From: Candidula unifasciata
Lineage: Eukaryota > Mollusca > Gastropoda > Stylommatophora > Geomitridae
Direction of reading: 5' to 3'
Assembly (NCBI GenBank): GCA_905116865.2
Contig: CAJHNH020000202.1
Span: forward strand, 356,001 to 420,000
DNA length: 64,000 nucleotides
In this document: positions 11,021 to 21,349 of the stretch, piece by piece
Position numbering within the stretch: the stretch's first letter is position 1
Layout of the letters: each line of letters opens with the position of its first letter
Notes under the pieces: generated by a model
Seen by the model: the letters and a program-made list of their open reading frames with translations, nothing else
Databases searched by the model: none
What the model was told of the DNA's origin: nothing
Made by a program: the position numbers and the translations under genes

Positions 11021-11467
11021 TTATACACGTATCTCTGCATATTCTACGGGTTTTTCTCTCCATCTTCCAGCGTCGGAGCCACTCTCCGAACCATCCATCT
11101 TTTTAGGCAGGTCAAGTTCGGCATAATGAAGCGACCTGGGTCCATCTTTGCCCTCTTTGCGTGTGGGTTGGGATCTGCGCTTAGGTCTGGGTTTGGATCT
11201 GCCATCGAGAGGACTATCTGAAAAATCTGCAGATTCATCCCCACTATGAGACACATCGGTGCTGGCGTAATGCTGTTCATCACGAGCGTAGCGGTTGTCT
11301 TGACGTGAATCACCCTGATGGTTTCTACGACCTCTACGCCCACCGTTGGCTTCTTGTTCATGGTTGTAATTGTCCTCATAATAATTACGATCATTTGGTT
11401 TCTGGTTTCTATAATTTTCATTCTTGTTGTAGCGTGGCGTTTCACGCCTCTCACTCTCTTCAGGTGT
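11021..11467 (-). CDS. IgSF receptor exon 9: alternative terminal exon with tandem ITIM-type motifs
   Basis: 447 nt after acceptor gcctctgcctttcag, opening in phase 0 and ending in TAA (11021-11023). It encodes residues 370-517 of the long isoform. The first two thirds are hydrophilic, rich in Asn, Arg, Glu and Tyr, with a basic GRRGRR-like stretch. The end holds LHYAEL (Tyr484) and VEYAEI (Tyr512), both matching the ITIM consensus [SIVL]xYxx[ILV]. Their 28-residue spacing is of the kind bound by tandem SH2 domains of SHP-type phosphatases in other animals. Because it carries its own stop and shares entry phase with exon 10, it is best read as an alternative last exon. A weak in-frame donor (CGT|GTATAA at the stop) could in principle splice onward. 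Confidence 0.87.
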   Translation of the reverse strand, partial: TPEESERRETPRYNKNENYRNQKPNDRNYYEDNYNHEQEANGGRRGRRNHQGDSRQDNRYARDEQHYASTDVSHSGDESADFSDSPLDGRSKPRPKRRSQPTRKEGKDGPRSLHYAELDLPKKMDGSESGSDAGRWREKPVEYAEIRV

Positions 11468-11930
11468 CTGAAAGGCAGAGGCAAGAGAATAGGGGCATTA
11501 GTTTTTTTGCTGCCGCTGTTAACCCTAATGCTTAACACATTAACTGCCAAATTTTAAATAAAGCAGTGGCAGAGGTAATTTATCATAATTTTTCAAGCAC
11601 ATATTTCAAACTCTGAACATTTTTTGTTAAATGTTAATCAATTAATCTTGCTTTATTTTAGATTCGTATTTAAAGAATAACTGATTTTTAATGACTGCAC
11701 ACACTACATAGAGTTCTATATTGTCTGTGACTTATTATAGTTCAGGAATTAACAAGTTCATGAAATTTCTCAACTCTAATTCCATTGTATTACTTCTGCT
11801 TTAATACTGACGTCAAACTATTTGTTTTCTATTAATAACTTTTGCTATTAACAATTAGCAGGTATTTTAAAATGTTGATATAATTTTATGAATTTTTAAA
11901 AATTATATATATATATATAAAAAAAAAAGT

Positions 11931-11990
11931 AAAGTAAAGTTCCTTTTCCTTTCGGCGCATCGGGCATATGGGCAGAGCGTCCCATATTTT
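11931..11990 (-). mobile_element. SINE A, 3' end fragment
   Basis: AAGTAAAGTTCCTTTTCCTT then GGCGCATCGGGCATATGG matches the 3' end of SINE A at 58375. Severely truncated. Confidence 0.55.
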
Positions 11991-12140
11991 TAATATATTT
12001 AAAAAAAAAACATTTTACCAGTTTCAAATAGTAAGAGAGTAACTTTAGCCTATCAGAGAGCCTATTCAGAGACATAGGAATGCATTCTAAAACAGGCCCC
12101 AGAAACCAGGAACAGAAAATGTTTACAAGAAATTAGGTTC

Positions 12141-12420
12141 TAGGGAACAGAGAGAGAGAGAGAGGGGGGGGGAAGAGAAAGAGAGAGAGAGAGAGAGAGG
12201 AAAAAGAAAGAGAGAATGAAATAAAGAGATAGAGAGACAGGGAGAGAGAGAGACAGAGATAGAAACAAAATGACAGACATCCAGACAGCGAGAGAAACAG
12301 AGAATGGCAGATAGCAAGAGAGAGACAGAGATTAAAAGAGAAAGAGAGACAGAAGTAGAAAGACAGAGACAGAAAGAGACAGGCAGCGAGAGACAGATAA
12401 ACAGAGAGACAGAGAGACGT
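12141..12420. repeat. Imperfect (GA)n purine tract, about 280 bp
   Basis: Almost uninterrupted purines on the plus strand, mostly GAGA with AGACAG interspersions. The minus-strand open frame rich in Ser and Leu is a low-complexity artefact. In the pre-mRNA it would be a long pyrimidine tract. Confidence 0.9.
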
Positions 12421-12429
12421 GTATATAAT

Positions 12430-14220
12430 ATTACAGAAATCACATTTTTTTTTTACTTAGGAGAAGGTTGGTAGAACTTACGAGTGTGCATAATGCTTGT
12501 CAGAAAGTTATGAAATTCTACCTTTGTGGCATTTTTTAATATTATTAAAAATTTTTTTTTTTTAAATTTCATCTTCTATGTTCACCAATAACTGAAAATT
12601 AAATGGTGAAAAGTTAAAGAAATCTTCCGTTATTACTTCTAAATGTTTATCTAATGATAGTTTTGCTATCAGTTTTATTTACTTCTTGCCAATGCCTTTC
12701 AGACCTGTTATAAAAATTTCAAGAAGGAACAAATTGAGACATACTTCAAGAACGGCAAAGGAAAAACAGTAAATGTCAAAGTTAATAAGATAATTATCAT
12801 AATAGTTTAGGATAATGTGACACACGACAAGTGTTAATTTTAAATTAGAGTTACAATAATACAAGCAGAGTGTTATTTGCATGCAACTATGTCTAATTCT
12901 TCTTTCTAGCACAGAAATATATCACACTGAAAGACTTTCCATCTACAACATAAAGACTGTAGGTAAAGAAAATAAACAAGTGAAATTCAAGTGTGATGGA
13001 TTTGTTTGTCCAGATCATAAATACTCATAGACAAAACCTATTAAAACTCATATTCTGTACCCAAGTGGTATTTACCTTTGTCAGCTGTTTCCCCTAATAC
13101 TTGGCTCTTGAAATAAAGCCTATCAGGCAAGATCTTCAACTTGCCAGTACATACCAAATCTTTACAATCAGTTAATATACTGCCTATTTTTTGTCACTTT
13201 TATAGTTTTTCTTGGTTTAAATTTAACCCACCTGAAATTATAAATGTGTTTGTAAAAAATAATATTGCACTAACTCACTAACTCTGGAATCCATAACATT
13301 CTATCTTTATCTTTTTCTCTCTCTCTCGTTTTTTGTTCTTTCTGTCCTCTTACAGACACAAATTTTTCTCCTACAATTCAATTTTGGTCAGCATTATAAT
13401 AGTCATCAGGCAGCAAAATATCCCAACAATACTACACATTTTTAGAAAAGTAAATCATCTACAAAACTAAAGAAATAAGATGACTGGCCTTTACGATACA
13501 CAAAACAAGAAAATTGAATGGAAGGAGAATTAAAATACAAGTAGAAACAAGATAAAGGACAGTCACAGTTTAAAACCTGTTTAAACACAAATAAGTAACC
13601 ACTTAGGATGCCATGATCTAGGCATGTACCAGTTTTGTAGTTTAAAAAAAAAAGTGATAGCCTAATGAAAATCTTCATGGCTGCAAACCTAGATAACAAA
13701 ATTATTTACCTTACGCAGGCAATTAAACAAAACCTAAGGAAACTGATGAGCATTTACCTCTTTGTGGGTTTTTGAGCCCCATTTTATGGCGTCGATCCAT
13801 TGCCCTACTTATTAACCAGTGTGTCGTGAAAAGTAAGTAACTAGGGATTTGCTAAAATTTGACATGTCAAGCTGAATGATGCAGATTTTACAGCCTAGCT
13901 GTAAACCACAATGCACACCAACTGTCCTTTTATGGGTGAATGTAGTAGACGATGTTGAACATTAAATAGGATAAATTCACGAAAAAGGAAAAGAAATAAG
14001 AAATGTATGGGAAACGCTAGCATCAACAATTATAAGAAAAATACTGCAATATATCTGGCACTTGAGTATGAAAGTACATGCGGCCGGAAACCTGGCGAAA
14101 GACCAAAGTTTCTTTCAGGCAGACCATGATAAGAGCAACGTTCTGTAAAGGACCTGCTACATGATGATGATGATATCTGGCACTACAACAAGACAGGTGA
14201 AAAGAGAATTATTAAACAGG
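12430..14220. other. Intron stretch, nothing recognised
   Basis: AT-rich sequence without credible genes. A (GAT)n tract near 14163 may be a decayed RTE tail. Confidence 0.35.
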
Positions 14221-14221
14221 C

Positions 14222-14430
14222 TTTAAAATATGGGGGAAAAAAGACTAGGGAAATAGGAATGTCCAATAGAAACCCTTAGATTAAAGTTGTTGAAAGAGGC
14301 TAACCTGCTGGAATGGAATCTACCTACCCATGAAATAGAAAGGATTGCACAGGATAAAATGGAAGGAAGGTGTAGACTATGAACCCTAAATGATATAAAA
14401 TGGCATGAAATTATAATGCTGTGATAAGTT
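14222..14430 (+). other. Decayed coding-like segment, probably transposon
   Basis: Scattered coding-like codons (for example a LLEWNLPTHEIERIAQDKM reading) without motifs that identify a family. No intact frame. Confidence 0.25.
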
Positions 14431-14529
14431 ATACACATTTATTAACTTCAAAACACAAGAGCAAAATAAGCAAAGGCAAAACTGACTACTTCTGGTAGCT
14501 TTCAGTACATTCAAAAAGAGACCCTATTA

Positions 14530-14745
14530 TATATTTTATGAGAAGAGGAAAAATAGAACATGCTGTGACCACTGGAAAGATCTGAGGAAGGAGAGATAGA
14601 GAAAGACAACGAGAGAAGATGCTTGACAGCCTTGTTGCATGGCATGGAGGTGTGTCGGCACACGAACTGATACATGCTGCAGAAGATCGCAGATTGAGGA
14701 GAGGCATGATCGCCCACGCCAGTCGGCAAGGCACCTGATGATGTT
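14530..14745 (+). mobile_element. RTE-A retrotransposon, 3' tail fragment
   Basis: Matches the end of the long copy at 39400-42856: GAAAGATCTGAGGAAGGAGA, GCATGGCATGGAGGTGTGTC, then GGCAAGGCACCTGATGATG. It is 5' truncated and directly adjacent to a repeat B copy. Confidence 0.8.
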
Positions 14746-15002
14746 TATAGGGGGCAAAAAAGAATAGACCCACTGCCTACCCAAAAGCATGTCGTAAGAG
14801 TCGACTAATTGGGAGACTCCTTCGAAGTCAGACTGCATCTGCCCGAAGGGCAAGGAACCAGCAGTCTGCATACAAAAGAGTCAGATCTGTAAAACAGATG
14901 CACAAGCAAAACTCTGGTTCTGGAACAGAACTGCAGTCCATAAGTGGATGAACAACCAGAACTTTCCGCCAGAGTTTACAGCTGGTGAACATGAAGAAGA
15001 AG
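14746..15002 (+). mobile_element. SINE-like repeat B, copy
   Basis: Reads GACCCACTGCCTACCCAAAA, GAGTCGACTAATTGGGAG, TCTGTAAAACAGATGCAC, then GAAGAAGAAGG at the 3' end. It is nearly complete but lacks the extreme 5' CCCCGTGTGG. Confidence 0.78.
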
Positions 15003-15559
15003 GAAGTACATTCAAACACAATTTAGCTGGTTTCCTATCAAGCATTTTTATGTGTTAGAGAAAAAGGTACCCTAGACGGCGACCAAGATAATGTAACTCT
15101 TTAATATCAAAATTAAACTAGACAATTAACCACAAAGTATTTTCGAAAGCAAATAATCTTGACATACAATTTTTTAATACTAGTTCTTAAGACCACTTTG
15201 TGAGATGTGAAATGTTAACAGTGTGCCTGACTGGCTGTTTAAAAATAATTATACAGAAAACATATAAAAGTAGACAATCAAGAGACAGATGCAACAAAAA
15301 TTTAAATTGCACTGATAAGATACAAAAATGGACAACCTATGGCGTTGCCACACAAGCTATGCATTGCTATATAAGAGTGGTTGGCCTTGACAACGAATGG
15401 ATTCAACTGATGACACAGGATTTTTAGCTCAGAAAATACAGGAAGTTCAAGATGAAAAATGATTTAGACAGATTATACTAATAGAAACATGATAGCTGTT
15501 ATCAGTTTGCACATCTGGCAGTACTAATTTAAAAAAAAAAAAAAAAAAAATAAAAAACT

Positions 15560-16235
15560 GAAGTAAAGCAGGCCAGCAGAATTCCTAGAACGCTACATAT
15601 CAGACTGAATGGAACTTGTCTAAAGCAAGTTAAAGAATTTAAATATTTAGGAGATATATTCTCAGAAGATGGGAGAACAGATCGAAAAATAGAAACAAGA
15701 TGCCAACGAGCATGCACACTTGTATACCAACTGACACCGTTATTAAGAAATCCAAACATAAGTACCAGCGCCAAGAAACAGATAATAAACAGCATATTCA
15801 TTCCAACACTGTGCTACTAGTGCCAAACTTGGACATTATTAAAGGCTAAACTATGTAAAATTAACACCTGTGAAATGAGATGCCTAAGAAAAGCCACCAA
15901 TTTAACCATCAAAGACAAATTTAGAAATGATATTATCAGAGAGTCTGTAGGAACAAAACCATGCAAAAAATTCTTTGAGAAACAGAAGATAAAATGGTTT
16001 GGTCATCTTGTAAGCTAAAACAACTACCCACGCAGGCGCTACACATGAGAAGATCTGAAGTGAAAGCAAGAGGCCACCCTAAGAGAATATGGACTGATGA
16101 CATTAGAGAGCTTCTACATTGACATGAATGACAATAGCCATTGCTGCCCATCAAGCAATGGATCGCAAACTGTTCCTCCCCACAACGCTTAACGGCAGAA
16201 GTGGAAACTGACGATGATGATGAATTTAACAAAAA
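15560..16235 (+). mobile_element. RTE-type retrotransposon fragment (subfamily D)
   Basis: Decayed C-terminal reverse transcriptase region: VKEFKYLGDIFSEDGR, CEMRCLRKATN and KQKIKWFGHLV are readable. It ends in CTTAACGGCAGAAGTGGAAA and (GAT)n. Stops and frameshifts interrupt it. Related pieces occur at 35985-36335 (minus) and 49170-49362 (plus). Confidence 0.75.
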
Positions 16236-16412
16236 ATATGATGACCTGTTTGTTTAATCCATCTTGGTTACAGCTGGGATATTTACTTTTTGTTTTTCTC
16301 CTGCACTCTTCAATATTTGTGTGTGTCAATTACTGCTGGTTGTTTTTTTGGTACATGGACTATATATTAGATTTAGCCATTTAAAAATTGCCCAATACAA
16401 ATGTTTAAGAAG

Positions 16413-16740
16413 ATAACCTCATTGTTTTCTCATTGCCACAGAAAGAATATCAGATAACCTCATTGTTTTCTCATTGCCACAGACAGAATATCAGGTAACC
16501 TCATTGTTTTCTCATTGCCACAGAAAGAATATCAGATAACCTCATTGTTTTCTCATTGCCACAGACAGAATATCAGATAACCTCATTGTTTTCTCATTGC
16601 CACAGACAGAATATCAGATAACCTCATTGTTTTCTCATTGCCACAGAAAGAATATCAGAAAACCTCATTGTTTTCTCATTGCCACAGACAGAATATCAGG
16701 TAAGCTCATTGTTTTCACATTGCCACAGACAGAATATCTC
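16413..16740. repeat. 41-bp tandem array, about 8 units
   Basis: Each unit contains ACCTCATTGTTTTCTCATTG, then CCACAG, then AAAGAATATCAG or ACAGAATATCAG. The two unit variants (AAAGA and ACAGA) are intermixed. It lies in the intron just downstream of exon 8. Confidence 0.92.
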
Positions 16741-16985
16741 AGAAAAGTTTATGAAGAGTTGCCTAACACTATTCACACCAAAGAACCAGAATCATGTACA
16801 GAGATGACAAGACAACTACTAGGAATCATAAACACAAGAGATACAATATAACAGAATGGATACACTAGCTACTGATATAAACATCAAGACAGCAGTAGAA
16901 AAAACAAACAAACAGAAAGCAAGGAAGATAATCATGCAGCTACAGAACTACAACAGACTGAATTGTTTGTGTAATTAAAACTGAC

Positions 16986-17082
16986 CTTGGTATCCTTCTC
17001 ATCCTTAGATCCTTTACTCTGTTTGCTGGAGGGGTAGAACACTGGAGGTGGAGCATGAAGGTTCGCCTCATTGGCAGCATCA
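16986..17082 (-). CDS. IgSF receptor exon 8: juxtamembrane cytoplasmic tail
   Basis: 97 nt after acceptor ttcttgatttcag, entering in phase 2 and leaving in phase 0 at ACCAAG|GTCAGT. It encodes residues 337-369: an Ala/Asn-rich start, the proline patch HAPPPVFYPSS, then a Lys/Ser/Asp-rich stretch. It is the last exon common to both predicted tails. Its phase-0 end is compatible with exon 9 (ITIM tail) and with exon 10 (PPRY tail), both of which begin in phase 0. A 41-bp tandem array lies about 250 bp downstream in the intron. Confidence 0.86.
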
Positions 17083-17344
17083 CTGAAATCAAGAACAGTG
17101 TCAGTATATGATAAAATCAGCAAAGGATAAAACAGTCACAGTAACAAGACCATCAGTAATGTGCCCTTAACCTTTACTACTGCACGTTATGCCAAATACT
17201 CCTTTGACTTTGTACATGCCAGTTTTATTATTTTAACCCTTTCAGGCCAACAGTTTATTACTCTCAAGTACAATTACTCTGAAAAAAAAAAAATCTCAAT
17301 ATTCCTTTCACTCCATTAAAAAAAAAACATGAGTGAATGAGTGT

Positions 17345-17600
17345 GTTCTCTGAGTAGCGAGTGAATAGTGCAAAGGCAAAAATAGATCATTGCGGTCTGA
17401 GGAGAATGGCACTGCAAGGAGTTAGGGAATCTGGGCAATGCTCAACACTCACGGAAAGGGCGAGACGGATACACAATCAGTTACTAGTACCATCAGAATT
17501 AGAACACTTCGCTTGCTGCCGAAGATGGGGAACGAGAGCTTATGGGAGTGTCCTGAGTACTGTGAAATCAGTTCTTAATCCAACTTTCAACTCCATAAAA
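17345..17600 (+). mobile_element. 3' fragment of RNase H-bearing non-LTR element (family 1)
   Basis: Collinear with 30820-31010 and 60500-60672: GGGAATCTGG... ACTCACGGAAAGG, GCTTGCTGCCGAAGATGGGG, GTCCTGAGTACTGTGAAATC. No intact ORF. Confidence 0.55.
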
Positions 17601-17940
17601 ATGTTTACAAATTTCATTAAAAAAAAAAGAAAAGAAACAAAAAATAATTATTTAAGTCCTGTGAAACTTGAGAGACTGAAGAAGCAGGAGAAATATGACA
17701 GGCATGTACAATTGTAATCATTGTTTTGGGTAAAAAAATTTTTTTTAAAGAGAATTAATGACTAAACTGAAACTGAGCATATAATTAACAGACTTCCTTC
17801 CTCGTGACCATGAAACGAGAGGCTCTGTTAACTTAGCATGGCAGCAAAGATAGTTAGTTAGTCAACATTTTATCATCATCACACATCGAACCATCCAGTC
17901 CATAAGTGCTCAGATTCCCTCTTCAGTATCTCCCTCTGTG

Positions 17941-18586
17941 TTTAGTGGCTTATGACACCAGTTCTGTGCTGGTTTAGTGGCTTATGACACCAGTTCTGTG
18001 CTGGTTTAGTGGCTTATGACACCAGTTCTGTGCTGGTTTAGTGGCTTATGACACCAGTTCTGTGCTGGTTTAGTGGCTCATGACACCAGTTCTGTGCTGG
18101 TTTAGTGGCTTATGACACCAGGTCTGTGCTGGTTTAGTGGCTTATGACACCAGTTCTGTGCTAGTTTAGTGGCTTATGACACCAGTTCTGTGCTGGTTTA
18201 GTGGCTTATGACACCAGTTCTGTGCTGGTTTAGTGGCTCATGACACCAGTTCTGTGCTAGTTTAGTGGCTTATGACACCAGTTCTGTGCTGGTTTAGTGG
18301 CTTATGACACCAGTTCTGTGCTGGTTTAGTGGCTTATGACACCAGTTCTGTGCTGGTTTAGTGGCTTATGACACCAGTTCTGTGCTGGTTTAGTGGCCTA
18401 TGACACCAGTTCTGTGCTGGTTTAGTGGCTTATGACACCAGTTCTGTGCTGGTTTAGTGGCTTATGACACCAGTTCTGTGCTGGTTTAGTGGCTTATGAC
18501 ACCAGTTCTGTGCTGGTTTAGTGGCTTATGACACCAGTTCTGTGCTGGTTTAGTGGCTTATGACACCAGTTCTGTGCTGGTTTAGT
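17941..18586. repeat. 32-bp minisatellite, about 20 units
   Basis: Units of TTTAGTGGCTTATGACACCA followed by GTTCTGTGCTGG, over 95% alike by eye, so recently homogenised. It lies in intron 7. Confidence 0.94.
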
Positions 18587-18599
18587 ATTCTTCGTTGGG

Positions 18600-19030
18600 C
18601 CATTGTGTAGCGCGCTTGTCTGGCTTCACCCCTTTTAATGTTATGTTTGTGTAATCTCGTCAGTGGTGCAGATTCACAATCATTACTGGATTCGTTTTAT
18701 CGAGCTGCTTCTCTGAAAGCATTCAGTATATCAGCTCTGTTCACTGCTCATCCATTTACCACATGAGCATCAATTGCAAGTCTATCAGCTGGTTCATTGC
18801 CCTTTACACCAGAATACCCAGGAACAAATATGAAGCTGATTTTTTCAGCCTAGATATACTCATGGACTCCACTCATTGTCTTTGTATGCAACCCTTCTTG
18901 ATCTTCCTGAGCATATTTATTGAGTCAGTGAGAAAGCATGCCCGGGTAAAAGTGTGTTTCTAGCCAGGCTATTGCTTTAGTTGTTGCCATGACCTCCAGT
19001 CAAACTGTTGGTAAGGCAAAGGCACTGCCA
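18600..19030 (-). mobile_element. RNase H domain fragment of a non-LTR element (minus strand)
   Basis: On the minus strand a degraded RNase H reads ...GYSGVKGNEPADRLA, the hallmark (G/H)xGxxGNExAD(R/K)LA segment. Several stops interrupt the frame. It lies between the 32-bp array and a 48-bp array. Confidence 0.6.
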
Positions 19031-19074
19031 ACAAAGTGATGTCCTATATTTTTTTTAATGTCTTTTTCTTCTTT

Positions 19075-19400
19075 TGTCGTCTTACTGATGCCAGGTTGTA
19101 GCCCAGTGTCATGGTTTTTCTATTTTTGTCTCTTGTTTCTCGGGTGGCTTGAATGGATGATGGATTTGTTCATCTTTTGAGGTTTCTGTTACACCATTTA
19201 TCCATCTCTTTCTTGATTTATACCTGGCCTTCCTCCCAGATGTTCTACTGTAAACAGTTTCATATGCATACCTGGCCTTCCTCCCAGATGTTCTACTGTA
19301 AACAGTTTCATATGCATACCTGGCCTTCCTCCCAGATGTTCTACTGTAAACAGTTTCATATGCAGTTTGGTCTGGCTGCATTCTCACTAGATGGCTGAAC
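19075..19400 (-). mobile_element. RTE-like 3' fragment containing a 48-bp triplication
   Basis: Minus-strand frame MFSHLVRMQPDQTAYETVYS and onward, with three copies of the 16-residue block ending GRKARY. The 48-bp units lie at about 19220-19365. The basic stretch KSRKRWINGV resembles RTE C-terminal regions. Same fragment family as 1-250. Confidence 0.6.
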
Positions 19401-20083
19401 AAGATCCTTCTATGTCTGTCAATATTATCCAGGCATGGTCTTATTGTGACTTTCTCTCTGATGCTGGTATTTGTGGCCCTCTCTCTTCTCGAGTTGTTAG
19501 TGACCTTGCGGAGAGAGAGCCTTTCATATATAGTTATTATCTATTCTAGTGCCCTATTCATTGTCCTTCTTTTTCTTCTTTCATTCGCGTGAAATAGATT
19601 ATCTATATCTGCAATGTTGTCTCTTGTATAAACTTCACTGTCTTTTGTAATTCATTCAGCAACCCGTTAAGTTTGACTTGCGCCAATGTTTCTCTTGACT
19701 AAAAGTGTTGCCTATTCATTGTAGCAATAATGTCAATTTAAAAAAGAAAGTTGACTTTTTAACTCATATAATTTCTTACATTGAAAGGGGGGGGGGGGGG
19801 GGGAGAAATGCTGTTGGGTCATTAAAAAAAAGCTGATCACGTTCAACCAACTGCAAGCAGATGTGATTATAATTGTGGTTTGGTTTCTTTATGCCAAATG
19901 TATTGGTCAGTGCAGTTTTCAGCCTGTACCAAAGCCTGTAAAAGCCTAGCAGCCACTTTCCAAAGATTTCATGTCATCAAAAAAACCATACATGTCAGAA
20001 AAACAGCTTTAATGGGGAGACAAACTGGCAAGTACTGAATGAATTAGAGGCTTATAAATAATGTTAATGACAAGACTACTTAC
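19400..20083. other. Intron 7, no gene recognised
   Basis: Unique-looking sequence with a G14 run near 19789-19803 and AT-rich stretches. It abuts microexon 7. Confidence 0.4.
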
Positions 20084-20105
20084 ATTTCATCCTTATTGCC
20101 TGAAC
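20084..20105 (-). CDS. IgSF receptor exon 7: 22-nt microexon
   Basis: A 22-nt exon between acceptor cccattttacag and donor AAAT|GTAAGT. It enters in phase 1 and leaves in phase 2, exactly what exons 6 and 8 need: skipping it would shift the frame. It encodes residues 330-337 in part (RSGNKDE and the first two bases of Ile337), just inside the membrane. Both splice sites match consensus well. It is too short for any ORF scan. It lies only about 270 bp from the edge of the 45-bp satellite in intron 6. Confidence rests on the perfect phase link and strong splice signals; transcript data would settle it. Confidence 0.78.
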
Positions 20106-20195
20106 CTGTAAAATGGGACAAAATACAAAGACATATTTTACCAAACTGCAAAAATACAAATACAGAAAATAAATGTGTACATTCATCTAAGTCAA

Positions 20196-20374
20196 GGCTA
20201 TTCAGTTGGCAGCCACCGGCCAGATTTTGCCCAAGGGGGCCTATTAAAAGGCCAGCAGATCATTACTAGTTGTAATGTATAATTGATTTCTTCTGTGCTG
20301 GGGCACAAACTACAAGCCCGTGGCTATCCTTATTTTCAAAATTGTGGTCCATGGGTAAACTTAGCTGAAAAGCC
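20196..20374. mobile_element. hAT-type MITE next to the 45-bp satellite
   Basis: Left end AAGGCTATTCAGTTGGCAG, right end GGGTAAACTTAGCTGAAAAG then CCCTG. These match the ends of the hAT copy at 46983-50228 and the MITE at 2213-2383. The right end touches the first satellite unit directly, and flanking 8-mers do not match. Confidence 0.65.
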
Positions 20375-20850
20375 CTGAGTAGGTGAAAGCATCAAATGTA
20401 AGACTGACTATCATGACAGAACAGTAGGTGAAGGCATCAAATGTAAGACCAACTATCATTACAGAACAGAAGGTGAAGGTTTCAAATGTAAGACCAACTA
20501 TCATGGCAGAACAGAAGGTGAAAGCATCAAATGTAAGACCAACTATCATGACAGAACAGTAGGTGAAGGCATCAAATGTAAGACCAACTATCATGGCAGA
20601 ACAGTAGGTGAAGGTTTCAAATGTAAAACCAACTATCATGACAGAACAGAAGGTGAAGGTTTCAAATGTAAGATCAACTATCATGGCAGAACAGTAGGTG
20701 AAGGCATCAAATGTAAGACCAACTATCATTACAGAACAGAAGGTGAAGGTTTCAAATGTAAGACCAACTATCATGGCAGAACAGTAGGTGAAGGTTTCAA
20801 ATGTAAGACCAACTATCATGGCAGAACAGTAGGTGAAGGCATCAAATCAG
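20375..20850. repeat. 45-bp satellite, left block (about 10 units)
   Basis: Tandem units of AGGTGAAGGCATCAAATGTA followed by AGACCAACTATCATGACAGA and ACAGT. Variants carry TTTC for CATC and GGCAGA for GACAGA. It is separated from the main block by a retrotransposon fragment. Open frames on both strands (15-residue period) are periodicity artefacts. Confidence 0.93.
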
Positions 20851-21349
20851 GTCACTGTGGCTTTGAAGGCAATGAAATAGCGGACAGATTGGCCAGAAGC
20901 GGCAGTGACATGGTACAACCAAATAGCGACTTAACCCACCAAGAGATGAAAACACTAATACAATCTAGTATCCAAGAAAGGTGGCTGGATACCCACACCA
21001 GATTTTCTCCCCAAGACTCACTTCATCGCCTTTCTAGAGAGGGACAGTGTATTATATTCAGACTAAGGACTGGGCACAACAGATTTCGTCAACATATATT
21101 CACATTTTTTGGTGTAGGAAATACGGAGATGTGTCCCTGCAGCATGGCACCCGAAAATGCTGAGCATGTGCTCCAACACTGTCAACTGTATGCTGACAAC
21201 AGAGACCCAATCTGGCCTGTTCCAACCACACTGAAGACAAAACTGTATGGTACACGAGAGGATATGGATTGCACAATAGCTTTTATAAAGGCTACCGGCC
21301 TCCTAATAAAAGTTTTCTGACAGAAGGATCGAAGAAGAAGAAGAAGAAT
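20851..21349 (+). mobile_element. RNase H-bearing non-LTR element (family 2), 5'-truncated, inside the satellite
   Basis: Begins in GHCGFEGNEIADRLA, the C-terminal RNase H motif, and continues in one open frame to a stop near 21320. A later segment, RLRTGHNRFRQH...MCPCSMAPENAEHVLQHC, contains the Cys/His pattern often seen after RNase H in Jockey/I/R1-like elements. The end is AAGAAGAAGAAGAA. It is preserved well enough to be a fairly young insertion. A 3' fragment of the same family lies at 9470-9645. Confidence 0.78.

Noticed and set aside
11021..11032. Splicing of exon 9 onward through CGT|GTATAA to exon 10
   Set aside because: Phase would fit, but the donor is weak beyond GTA, and exon 9 already ends in a stop right after an ITIM. 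Kept only as a possibility.
12123..12443. Ser/Leu/Val-rich 106-codon frame, minus strand
   Set aside because: Translation of an imperfect (GA)n tract, not a membrane protein.
16411..16745. CRISPR-like array
   Set aside because: Units are directly adjacent with no unique spacers, in a eukaryotic intron.
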